From: Rickettsiales bacterium
Lineage (GTDB): Bacteria > Pseudomonadota > Alphaproteobacteria > Rickettsiales > Rickettsiaceae
Reading direction: 5' to 3'
Length of the DNA: 5,992 nt
NCBI GenBank assembly: GCA_947453775.1
Contig: CANGHM010000036.1
Coordinates: 1 to 5,992, forward strand
Both the position numbers and the translations under genes were made by a program. Shown in pieces: positions 1 to 5,992 of the stretch; positions within the stretch are counted from its first letter, which is position 1; every line of letters begins with the position of its first letter. The notes below the pieces were generated by a model. It saw only the letters and a program-made list of their open reading frames with translations, did not search any database and was not told where the DNA came from.

Positions 1-708
1 GATTTAGTAGGCAGCAAAATCACATCCATTACTAGAAGGGCAAAATATCTGCAGATTTTTTTTGACAATGATCATGCTTTGCTAATACACCTAGGCATGA
101 GCGGCAGACTGTTGGTATACGATAAAGACTATCAGCCAGAAAAACATGACCATGTGCTTTTTTATTTTGATCACAACAGATGCCTGGTATATAACGACCC
201 TAGAAAATTTGGGTTTATCGATATAGCTAAAACCCAAGAGCTAGCCGCCCACAAAGCTTTAGCAAATCTTGGTATTGAGCCTTTGGATGATGCTTTTGAC
301 GCACAGTATTTGAGCGACTTGCTCAGCAATTCTTCCACTCCAATCAAAGTGTTTTTAATGAACAACGCCTTTATTGTTGGCATTGGCAATATCTACGCTA
401 GTGAAATACTATTTCAATGCAAAATCCACCCCTCAAAGTCAGCAAACCTGCTTAATAAAGATCAGATTACCAAGCTTAGTCAAAATATTAAGCAAGTTCT
501 AATCGATGCTATAACGGCCGGTGGCTCAACGATTCGAAATTTCCTTAATCCTAGCGGGGATAAAGGTCAATTTAGCAGCAATTTTAATGTTTATGGACGG
601 CAGAATCAAAATTGCATAGTTTGCACAAGCACAATCCAAAAACTTATCATGGCACAAAGATCAACTTTTTTTTGCCCCTCTTGCCAAAGCTATAGTCAAT
701 CAAGTTGA
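1..708 (+). CDS. mutM: Formamidopyrimidine-DNA glycosylase (MutM/Fpg), 5'-truncated by the window edge
   Basis: This base-excision repair enzyme removes 8-oxoguanine and formamidopyrimidines and nicks the abasic site. The frame is open from base 1, giving 235 visible residues. Family motifs appear in order: RRAKYL (residues 12-17, containing the conserved catalytic-region Lys), LIHLGMSG (about 28-35, with the lesion-side Met), NDPRKFG (65-71, with the Arg and Phe that fill the DNA gap), GIGNIYASE (127-135, helix-two-turn-helix) and a C-terminal zinc finger with Cys205, Cys208, Cys225 and Cys228 (C-x2-C-x16-C-x2-C) that includes the AQR motif. Compared with E. coli MutM (269 residues), about 40 N-terminal residues are missing, including the Pro-Glu nucleophile end. 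A TTG at 79 is not the start, because conserved MutM sequence continues in frame upstream of it. The visible part is intact, with a TGA stop. It is separated from the next gene by 156 bases and probably belongs to a different transcript. Confidence 0.96.
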   Translation, partial: DLVGSKITSITRRAKYLQIFFDNDHALLIHLGMSGRLLVYDKDYQPEKHDHVLFYFDHNRCLVYNDPRKFGFIDIAKTQELAAHKALANLGIEPLDDAFDAQYLSDLLSNSSTPIKVFLMNNAFIVGIGNIYASEILFQCKIHPSKSANLLNKDQITKLSQNIKQVLIDAITAGGSTIRNFLNPSGDKGQFSSNFNVYGRQNQNCIVCTSTIQKLIMAQRSTFFCPSCQSYSQSS

Positions 709-864
709 AGTTTGATACTAGAAGCAATGCATTTAACGCTATTATACATAGGCTAAAGCAAAGCCGAGGCAAGCCAGCAAACCTCAAATCAATTGACTAT
801 GAATATCAGATATTGCTACAGTATATCAGTTAGTCTATAATCGATATTATAAGAACGGTCCTTT
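709..864. other. Intergenic region between mutM and the hydrolase operon
   Basis: This 156-base A+T-rich gap contains no credible ORF or RNA gene. No strong terminator for mutM is visible: the best hairpin, around 751-765 (GGCT paired with AGCC), has only four base pairs and no T tract after it. The right half, about 793-841, carries promoter-like elements and a repeated ATATCAG heptamer (803-809 and 823-829). Confidence 0.7.
813..841 (+). promoter_or_regulatory. Predicted sigma70-type promoter of the hydrolase-glyA-pgeF operon
   Basis: A -35 box TTGCTA (813-818, four of six consensus bases) and a perfect -10 box TATAAT (836-841) are separated by exactly 17 bases. Transcription would begin near 848, leaving a leader of only about 16 bases before the ATG at 865. 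A weaker alternative lies just upstream: TTGACT (793-798) with TACAGT (817-822) at an 18-base spacing. The leader has only a poor purine stretch (AAGAA, 851-855) as a ribosome binding site. Confidence 0.65.
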
Positions 865-1515
865 ATGCAATATAGCTTTATTGAAACAAAATCAATTAAT
901 CCCAAGCCAACAAAGCTTGCGGTTTTATTACATGGGGTGGGCTCAGATGCTAAGGATCTTGCAATGATTATCCCTCACATGCAAAAGACTTTACCAAGCG
1001 TGCATTTTATTGCCCTAAACGGCATTCAGCCTTACGATATGGCCAATTTTGGATATCAGTGGTTTAGCTTCAAGGACAGATCTCCAGAATCTATGCAAAC
1101 ACAAGCTGATCAATCACTACCTTTAGTGATGAAGTTTTTACAAATGCATCTTGACCTGTTAGGCCTTGATTTTTCCGATCTGTTTTTAATCGGCTTTTCA
1201 CAAGGAACCATGCTTGCAACTCATATTGGTATGTATGGGGGAAAGAAAATGGCTGGAATAGTTGGTTTTGCTGGTTCGATCATTCCTCCGCGCAAGCAAG
1301 CCAGTGGCCAATTGAGCGATCAACAAAAAACACCAATTTGCTTTATACATGGAGCCCAAGATAATGTGCTGAGTATAGATATAATGCGACAAAGTGCTGA
1401 CTTTTTAAGTAAAATAGGCTTTACTGTATATAGCCATGAAATACAAAACCTGACGCATTCAATTGATATGCGCTCAATACAAATCGCTAACAATTTTATT
1501 TTGGAATTACTATGA
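865..1515 (+). CDS. Alpha/beta-hydrolase, phospholipase/carboxylesterase family
   Basis: This 216-residue protein matches the size and motifs of the bacterial phospholipase/carboxylesterase family (E. coli YpfH, acyl-protein-thioesterase-like fold). The sequence shows an oxyanion-side LLHGVGSD (21-28), a nucleophile elbow GFSQG with Ser112, an acid Asp166 in HGAQDNV, and His198 in LTHS, so the Ser-Asp-His triad is complete and correctly ordered. There is no signal peptide or membrane segment, so it is probably a cytoplasmic serine hydrolase acting on a small ester or thioester; the substrate cannot be read from the sequence. The ATG at 865 fits the promoter at 813-841 and the first beta strand. 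Its TGA stop overlaps the glyA start (ATGA), making it the first gene of a coupled operon. The assignment to the family is firm; the physiological role is not. Confidence 0.88.
   Translation: MQYSFIETKSINPKPTKLAVLLHGVGSDAKDLAMIIPHMQKTLPSVHFIALNGIQPYDMANFGYQWFSFKDRSPESMQTQADQSLPLVMKFLQMHLDLLGLDFSDLFLIGFSQGTMLATHIGMYGGKKMAGIVGFAGSIIPPRKQASGQLSDQQKTPICFIHGAQDNVLSIDIMRQSADFLSKIGFTVYSHEIQNLTHSIDMRSIQIANNFILELL
1512..1515 (+). other. ATGA stop/start overlap joining hydrolase and glyA
   Basis: The glyA ATG (1512-1514) overlaps the hydrolase TGA (1513-1515). With only a short GGA as Shine-Dalgarno sequence six bases upstream, this suggests translation by termination-reinitiation, which would keep the two products in a fixed ratio. 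Confidence 0.85.
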
Positions 1516-2762
1516 GTTTAGATCGCACCGATAAAGAAGTATTTAACATACTGCAACAAGAGCTACAAAGACAAAGATCCTCAGTTGAGCTTATTGCTTC
1601 GGAAAACTTTGCCAGCCAAGCGGTAATGGCAGCGCAAGGGTCTGTGTTTACCAATAAATATGCCGAAGGATACTCGAAAAATCGCTATTATCAAGGATGC
1701 GCATTTGCCGATGAAATAGAAACTTTGGCCATAGCAAGAGCAAAAAAACTTTTTAACGCATCTTACGCCAACGTTCAACCACACTCAGGCTCTCAAGCCA
1801 ACCAAGCAGTATTTTTAGCGCTACTAGAGCCGGGAGATACAATATTATCCATGGCACTAGATTGCGGTGGGCATTTAACACATGGCGCTGGTGTGAATTT
1901 GTCTGGCAAATGGTTTAATATTGTAAATTATAAGGTTGATCCAAAAACATATCTGATTGATTATAACGAGATAGAAAAATTGGCCCTAGAGCATAAACCC
2001 AAACTAATTATAGCTGGATATTCAGCCTATAGTCGGAGCTTAGATTTTCAAGCCTTTAGGACAATAGCCGATAAAGTAGGGGCTTATTTGTTAGCAGATA
2101 TGGCTCATATTTCAGGATTAGTGGCAACCTCTCATCATCAAAGCCCTATTAATTTTGCAGATGTAGTAACTTCTACTACACACAAAACCCTAAGGGGCCC
2201 AAGAAGCGGCATTATACTTAGCAATTCCCCAGATATGGAAAAAAAATTAAATTCTGGTATATTTCCTGGACTACAAGGTGGGCCATTAATGCATGTTATT
2301 GCAGCCAAAGCCATTGCATTTGAAGAAAATCTTGATCCATCATTTACCCTATACATAGAGCAAGTAATTAAAAATAGTCGCTCATTTGCTAGCGCTTTAA
2401 TCTCAAGAGGCTTAGATGTACTTACTGGAGGAACTGATAACCACATGTTTTTAGTCGACTTAAGACGCAACATGATGAGCGGTAAAGATCTAGCCAGCAT
2501 CCTTGAGCAAGTTGGCATTACTTGCAATAAAAACTCCATTCCGTTTGATAAAACCTCGCCGTTTACCACTTCAGGCATCAGGCTAGGTACCGCAGCATGC
2601 ACCACGCGAGGCTTTAAAGAGGCAGAATTCAGAATTATAGCAAACATTATTGCTGACATTATTGAAAGTATAAAAGCCGATAGCTACGACAAGCTAAAGG
2701 CCGATATCAAGCATCAAGTAGCATATTTACTCAAAAGCTTCCCACTATACCCTGGGCTATGA
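1512..2762 (+). CDS. glyA: Serine hydroxymethyltransferase
   Basis: This PLP enzyme converts L-serine and tetrahydrofolate to glycine and 5,10-methylene-tetrahydrofolate, the main one-carbon source for thymidylate, purines and methionine. At 416 residues it is almost the length of E. coli GlyA (417). Visible motifs are ELIASEN (26-32), YAEGY (50-54) with Glu52, Tyr60 of RYYQGC, the HSGSQAN cofactor region (91-97), GGHLTHG with His121 stacking on PLP, ADMAH (Asp196 binding the pyridine nitrogen, His199), [11 protein letters not shown] with the Schiff-base Lys225, and SGIRLGT with the substrate-carboxylate Arg357. Catalytic residues are therefore complete. Some usually conserved neighbours differ: [10 protein letters not shown] where YPGKRYYGGC is typical, and RGPRSG for RGPRGG. 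The start overlaps the previous stop by ATGA, with a short GGA (1503-1505) upstream. The gene in turn overlaps pgeF by ATGA. Some bacterial SHMTs also racemise alanine, which cannot be judged here. Confidence 0.98.
   Translation: MSLDRTDKEVFNILQQELQRQRSSVELIASENFASQAVMAAQGSVFTNKYAEGYSKNRYYQGCAFADEIETLAIARAKKLFNASYANVQPHSGSQANQAVFLALLEPGDTILSMALDCGGHLTHGAGVNLSGKWFNIVNYKVDPKTYLIDYNEIEKLALEHKPKLIIAGYSAYSRSLDFQAFRTIADKVGAYLLADMAHISGLVATSHHQSPINFADVVTSTTHKTLRGPRSGIILSNSPDMEKKLNSGIFPGLQGGPLMHVIAAKAIAFEENLDPSFTLYIEQVIKNSRSFASALISRGLDVLTGGTDNHMFLVDLRRNMMSGKDLASILEQVGITCNKNSIPFDKTSPFTTSGIRLGTAACTTRGFKEAEFRIIANIIADIIESIKADSYDKLKADIKHQVAYLLKSFPLYPGL
2759..2762 (+). other. ATGA stop/start overlap joining glyA and pgeF
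   Basis: The pgeF ATG (2759-2761) overlaps the glyA TGA (2760-2762), repeating the arrangement at the previous junction. Upstream there is only a weak GGG (2754-2756), so pgeF translation probably depends on ribosomes finishing glyA. Confidence 0.85.
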
Positions 2763-3457
2763 TACTTGAGCTTTCAAGACTTAATTTAAAAGTTTTTGAT
2801 AAAAGCTATGCCCAGCTAACTCATCTTTACACCCCCAGCATTATAATCCCAGATCAAGATTTTATACTCAGCACCCTGGGGGCAAAGACTCTTGCGCTAG
2901 CTAATCAAGTACATGGCCAAGAGGTCGCCTACGCCAGCGATAAATATATTATAAAAGATGCCGATGCTCTGGTAACCGACCAAGCGGGCGTTGCCCTTGG
3001 TATTAAAACTGCTGACTGCGTGTGCGCGCTTTTAGCATCAGCTGACTCAAAAGTCATTGGCGCTGTGCATTTAGGCTGGAGGAGCGCAATATCTGAGCTA
3101 CTTGCCAATACAATTAAAATGATGCGGCAATTTTCTGCTGCCACAATTCTTGCCTACATCGCCCCTTGCATAAGGCAAAAATCATACCAAGTACAGCAAG
3201 ATCTGTATCAATTAGCCTTAAAGCAAAAACCAATGAGTGAATTTTTTTTCAGTCATGTTGCAGCAAAACCAAATGATCAAATATATTTTGACCTACCAGG
3301 ATTAGTAAAATGCGAGCTAAATATGCTAGGCATTACTAACATCCGCGATGATGGTATCGATACCTACACCTCCCAACACTGCTTCAGCTATAGGGCCGCA
3401 TCTCACCGAGGGATTACCGAAACAGGCCGAATGCTTTCCTGCATAGCACTAAGATAG
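2759..3457 (+). CDS. pgeF: Peptidoglycan editing factor PgeF (YfiH/laccase-domain family)
   Basis: This 232-residue protein is of the DUF152/YfiH family, long annotated as polyphenol oxidase or laccase-domain. E. coli PgeF prevents L-serine from replacing L-alanine at the first position of the muropeptide stem. The three metal ligands of the family are present and spaced as expected: His52 in NQVHG, Cys87 in TADC and His104 in VHLGWRS. Other family blocks are [12 protein letters not shown] (134-145), [11 protein letters not shown] (177-187) and the C-terminal HCFSYRAAS...GRM segment (207-225). The usual HAGWRG motif reads HLGWRS here, a modest deviation. No signal peptide is seen, consistent with cytoplasmic precursor editing. 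It is the third gene of the coupled operon; a TAG stop lies 29 bases from the convergent surface-protein gene. Identity with the family is strong; the editing role is carried over from E. coli. Confidence 0.93.
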   Translation: MILELSRLNLKVFDKSYAQLTHLYTPSIIIPDQDFILSTLGAKTLALANQVHGQEVAYASDKYIIKDADALVTDQAGVALGIKTADCVCALLASADSKVIGAVHLGWRSAISELLANTIKMMRQFSAATILAYIAPCIRQKSYQVQQDLYQLALKQKPMSEFFFSHVAAKPNDQIYFDLPGLVKCELNMLGITNIRDDGIDTYTSQHCFSYRAASHRGITETGRMLSCIALR

Positions 3458-3486
3458 GTATAGCTGCATAGCCAGAAAACCAACCT
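3458..3486. other. Short convergent intergenic gap
   Basis: Only 29 bases separate the pgeF stop from the stop of the opposing surface-protein gene. I see no stable hairpin followed by a T tract in either direction, so each transcript probably reads into the 3' end of the other or ends by a factor-dependent route. Half of a 9-base direct repeat, CTGCATAGC, lies here (3464-3472); the other half (3439-3447) is inside the end of pgeF. Confidence 0.6.
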
Positions 3487-5992
3487 CTAAAACTTTACTC
3501 CTGCTTTGAGCGAAATTAAATGGGAATAAGTTTTGGCAGAAAGTCGCCCAATATACTGCGCATCAAGCTCAAACAAGTGAGTTTTATAAGAAATTGCAGG
3601 ATTCAATATCCCCGCTAACTCACTATCTTGCGCATCTAGCACTACCAAATCTTTGTGATCGTGTAGAGCAACTTCACCGATTGTATTATCGCATCTTAAC
3701 CAGTTCTTGCTGCCACCAAGCTTTAAAGATGGAATAATTTGCTTACCATTTTGCTCGATGCGGTAAGCATATTTTATCGCCAATTCCGTCACAAAATTAC
3801 TAACACAATAAGCCCTAAAGGCTGCATCTTTACTTGCATCAATATCTAGATAGCTATAAGATACATTAAAAAGTGGTATAAAATCGTGCTGTTGATAGTT
3901 CATGCGATACTGCACGCCTCCAACCAAGCCAGCAAGCGTTAGCTTGGATTGAGGACTTTTATTTGGATAATATCTCTGTGTTTGTACATATTGACCAGGA
4001 CCATAAAATCCAATCAACGAGAATCCAACTTGATTAAACTGCATGCCACCATTTAATGAGAATATTGTAGCGTCCGCATTTACATTACTGTATTGAGTAG
4101 TAGCTTTATTTTTAGTAAAAGTTAATGCCCCCCCAAGAGCGTATTTTTTCTCAATCATAGCTTGCCATCCGACAGAGTAATTACTAGATGATGTTTTCTC
4201 TTTTTCATTTAGCCTATCTTTGCCCCACCCCCATGCACCACTGCACCAAAATTTAGACTCAAACTTTTTTTCATCACTCCCAGCAGCCACTAGCGCCAGA
4301 CTATTATTTTGCCGATCAATAGAAGCTAGAACGCTTTGAGTAATATTGGGCAAAAATATTTCTCCCACCAACCGCTTTAACCTACCATTATTGCACTGCG
4401 TACATCCTGCGGTATTTTGCTCATTAGTAATCTGCTTTGTATCTACGTTTGCCCATTCATCTAGATCCGATAAACCATCTATTTGCTCACGGATTGGAAT
4501 TATAGATATTTGTTGATTATTATCTTTATTCGCATACCTTTTTGCAGCATCATTGGCGCTTGATTTTGCCTCTTTAAGAGCAAAGATCTTCGGAGTACTT
4601 GGACGAGTCTCTGACTCATCCACAAGAGCTGCGACATAACTACTACTTATTTTCGCCTTTGTTTGGACACTACTCGCCGATTCCTCATTTTGTCGATCTT
4701 GCTCGATAGCTTTATTTAATTCACTAAAACTCTCAGCATCAAAACTCGATGAATTCTCTTCGAATTGGGATTGATCATCTGATAAAACGCCCTGCTTTAT
4801 ATCTACTAATTCCCGAAAATGATTCTGGTTCGATATAACTGGTTTTTTATCATTATTTTGATCTTGGGTAAAACCCCCCTCCCCACTAGCCGAAACATTA
4901 TCGTTTTCTTGCTCATTAGGACTCTGCTTGTTATTTGCTAATACCTGGACACTATTCTGGTTGGATATAACTTGTTTGTTAGTATTGGATTGATCTTTGG
5001 TAGAGCTATCTTGAATACCATCTGACTCCGATGAAACAGACACTTGTTCAGGGATTGGCACTAAAGGATCTAATTGTTTAGATTTTAAAAGATCGTTCAT
5101 TTCATTCTCTGCTTCGTTGGCCTTTCGAATTTGATATTCTCTTTCATCTAAAAGCCATTTTTCTTTTTTTGCTCGTTGATCTTTTTCTTGGTTGAAAATT
5201 CCTAATTTTCCCTTTATCTCCATAACTCTTGTGATGTGACCAACCAATTTACCCTTCTGCTCAGAATTTAGATTATTGCTATTAACAACAATATCTTGAA
5301 GTTGCCCCATCCTGGCTACTAACATTTTTTTTATATCATCACTCTTTGCCTTTGTATACGCAAGTTGAAATGTATCACAAGCGTGTCGAGCAGGGTCGCC
5401 AATGTCCAGATCTATTTTCCATCTAGATATTTTTTCTTCTTCTGGACTTAAACTTTTTTTGCCATATCCATTTAGTTTCTCCTCTTTGTCACTTACCGCA
5501 CTTGACGCGCTAGATGTTTTCAACAATTTATCCTTCTTCAAGTTGCTCGAAACATCGGTGCCACCATATTGACCCTTATCTTCATCAAGCTTATCAAAAT
5601 ATTGATTATTGGAATATTCTTTTTTCAAATATTTAAATAATGCTTTTATATAAAGTTCTGTTTTATTGTTTTCTACTGACGAAGTAAAGTGTGTGTTATA
5701 TATAGCTTTTATCAGCTTCTCACCCTCTTCAAAAGAGCTTAATTCGCTCATCACACCCATCATATCATACCTTAATTTTGGATCTAATTTATCATAAGCT
5801 GCGATACAATCTGAATATGCAGCACTTAATTTGCTTGATCGGCGTTGCTTATATCCTTCCTCTCCATGGCTCGAGATCAAATCGCATCCTATCGTTTTAT
5901 AAGTTTCTCTAATTAGTTTAGTGCAATCAGTAAATTGAGCTAAATTTTTAACTTCAGATATCTTGATAAATTTATATAATTCATTGTGGGTA
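3487..5992 (-). CDS. Autotransporter-type outer-membrane protein with helical, repeat-bearing passenger; 5' end outside window
   Basis: This is a type V secretion-like surface protein, seen as 834 C-terminal residues (numbered here from the first complete codon, 5989-5991). The frame stays open to the right edge without a stop and without an in-frame ATG between 5881 and 5991, so the start and any signal peptide are off the window; the TTG at 5880 is not a credible start. Residues 1-305 are charged and predicted helical, with coiled-coil character near 253-305. Residues 316 to about 430 are rich in Ser, Asn, Gln, Asp and Glu and contain two 44-residue repeats. A CxxC lies at 530-533, then a linker helix (about 545-570). 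From 580 to 834 there are alternating amphipathic strands starting at FWCSGAWGWG and ending in AGVKF with a terminal Phe, the usual outer-membrane beta-barrel signal; length and pattern fit the autotransporter barrel domain. The passenger does not look like a canonical beta-helix and is more like Rickettsia Sca proteins. Adhesion or host interaction is an inference; no enzymatic motif is visible. Confidence 0.82.
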   Translation of the reverse strand, partial: THNELYKFIKISEVKNLAQFTDCTKLIRETYKTIGCDLISSHGEEGYKQRRSSKLSAAYSDCIAAYDKLDPKLRYDMMGVMSELSSFEEGEKLIKAIYNTHFTSSVENNKTELYIKALFKYLKKEYSNNQYFDKLDEDKGQYGGTDVSSNLKKDKLLKTSSASSAVSDKEEKLNGYGKKSLSPEEEKISRWKIDLDIGDPARHACDTFQLAYTKAKSDDIKKMLVARMGQLQDIVVNSNNLNSEQKGKLVGHITRVMEIKGKLGIFNQEKDQRAKKEKWLLDEREYQIRKANEAENEMNDLLKSKQLDPLVPIPEQVSVSSESDGIQDSSTKDQSNTNKQVISNQNSVQVLANNKQSPNEQENDNVSASGEGGFTQDQNNDKKPVISNQNHFRELVDIKQGVLSDDQSQFEENSSSFDAESFSELNKAIEQDRQNEESASSVQTKAKISSSYVAALVDESETRPSTPKIFALKEAKSSANDAAKRYANKDNNQQISIIPIREQIDGLSDLDEWANVDTKQITNEQNTAGCTQCNNGRLKRLVGEIFLPNITQSVLASIDRQNNSLALVAAGSDEKKFESKFWCSGAWGWGKDRLNEKEKTSSSNYSVGWQAMIEKKYALGGALTFTKNKATTQYSNVNADATIFSLNGGMQFNQVGFSLIGFYGPGQYVQTQRYYPNKSPQSKLTLAGLVGGVQYRMNYQQHDFIPLFNVSYSYLDIDASKDAAFRAYCVSNFVTELAIKYAYRIEQNGKQIIPSLKLGGSKNWLRCDNTIGEVALHDHKDLVVLDAQDSELAGILNPAISYKTHLFELDAQYIGRLSAKTYSHLISLKAGVKF
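3490..4254 (-). other. Autotransporter beta-barrel domain of the surface protein
   Basis: This region encodes about 255 C-terminal residues, the size expected for a 12-stranded autotransporter translocator. The pattern includes an opening FWCSGAWGWG strand, repeated Tyr/Phe-alternating strands such as FSLIGFYG and FIPLFNVSYSYLDI, a KIxx-like AIKYAYRI strand, and a C-terminal strand HLISLKAGVKF ending in Phe. It would be inserted by the BAM complex. Sequence identity to a specific family was judged by eye only. Confidence 0.78.
4741..5004 (-). repeat. Two tandem 132-bp (44-codon) in-frame repeats in the passenger
   Basis: Unit 1 (4873-5004) and unit 2 (4741-4872) follow each other directly. 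The best-conserved part is 4954-5002 against 4822-4870, with 40 of 49 bases identical by hand alignment. A second stretch, 4924-4943 against 4792-4811, has 15 of 20 identical at the same 132-base offset. At protein level both contain T-x-DQ-x-N-x-x-K-x-VISNQN followed by a KQ pair; the remainder has diverged. No third full unit adjoins them. Confidence 0.75.

Noticed and set aside
79..81. TTG as the start of mutM
   Set aside because: Conserved MutM sequence (RRAKYL and its flanks) is encoded in frame upstream of it, so the gene begins before the window.
692..800. Nine-base inverted repeat ATAGTCAAT (692-700) and ATTGACTAT (792-800)
   Set aside because: The arms are 91 bases apart, one lies in mutM coding sequence and the other in a putative -35 region; no flanking structure supports a mobile element or a hairpin.
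2138..2659. A 173-codon open frame on the - strand inside glyA
   Set aside because: It lies wholly antisense to a clearly functional glyA, has no recognisable domain, and its openness is explained by codon usage on the + strand. Shorter antisense frames at 171-389, 1198-1392, 1581-1784 and 2929-3144 were rejected for the same reason.
2759..3457. Laccase / multicopper polyphenol oxidase
   Set aside because: The protein has the single His-Cys-His site of the YfiH/PgeF family and none of the cupredoxin copper motifs of true laccases; the old name is a legacy annotation.
3566..3586. Hairpin with CTCA/TGAG stem followed by TTTT as a terminator for the pgeF transcript
   Set aside because: The stem is short and includes a G-T pair, the T run overlaps the stem, and it lies about 110 bases inside the opposing coding sequence.
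4869..4885. C-rich tract as a phase-variation switch in the surface protein
   Set aside because: The run is only six Cs interrupted by T, encodes the GEGG junction in frame, and is shorter than tracts usually seen to switch.

Overview
The window is A+T-rich bacterial DNA. It carries one gene that runs in from the left edge, a tight three-gene operon on the + strand, and a long surface-protein gene on the - strand that runs out past the right edge. The serine hydroxymethyltransferase resembles alphaproteobacterial, and especially Rickettsiales-type, GlyA (for example the [10 protein letters not shown] and [11 protein letters not shown] segments). The large C-terminal autotransporter barrel with a helical, low-complexity passenger recalls Rickettsia surface cell antigens. 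An obligate or host-associated alphaproteobacterium is therefore the best guess, but no ribosomal RNA or other decisive marker is present.

Layout. Positions 1-708 (+) hold the 3' part of mutM, a DNA repair glycosylase whose catalytic N-terminus lies outside the window. Positions 709-864 are a non-coding gap with a convincing sigma70-type promoter (TTGCTA, 17 bases, TATAAT). Positions 865-3457 (+) hold an alpha/beta hydrolase, glyA and pgeF, joined by two ATGA stop/start overlaps and very likely one translationally coupled transcript. A 29-base gap with no obvious terminator follows. Positions 3487-5992 (-) are one uninterrupted reading frame for an autotransporter-type outer-membrane protein, convergent to the operon and missing its 5' end.

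Functional picture. GlyA consumes serine to make glycine and one-carbon units. PgeF belongs to the family that removes peptidoglycan precursors in which L-serine has replaced L-alanine. Their coupling therefore suggests, by inference only, a link between serine handling and cell-wall fidelity. The hydrolase has a complete Ser-Asp-His triad but an unknown substrate. The surface protein is the most individual part of the window: its visible passenger is helical and then polar and disordered, and contains two tandem 44-residue repeats. I see no RNA gene, insertion sequence, CRISPR array or tRNA. Apart from the surface protein the content is housekeeping, and nothing here amounts to a clearly new multi-gene system.
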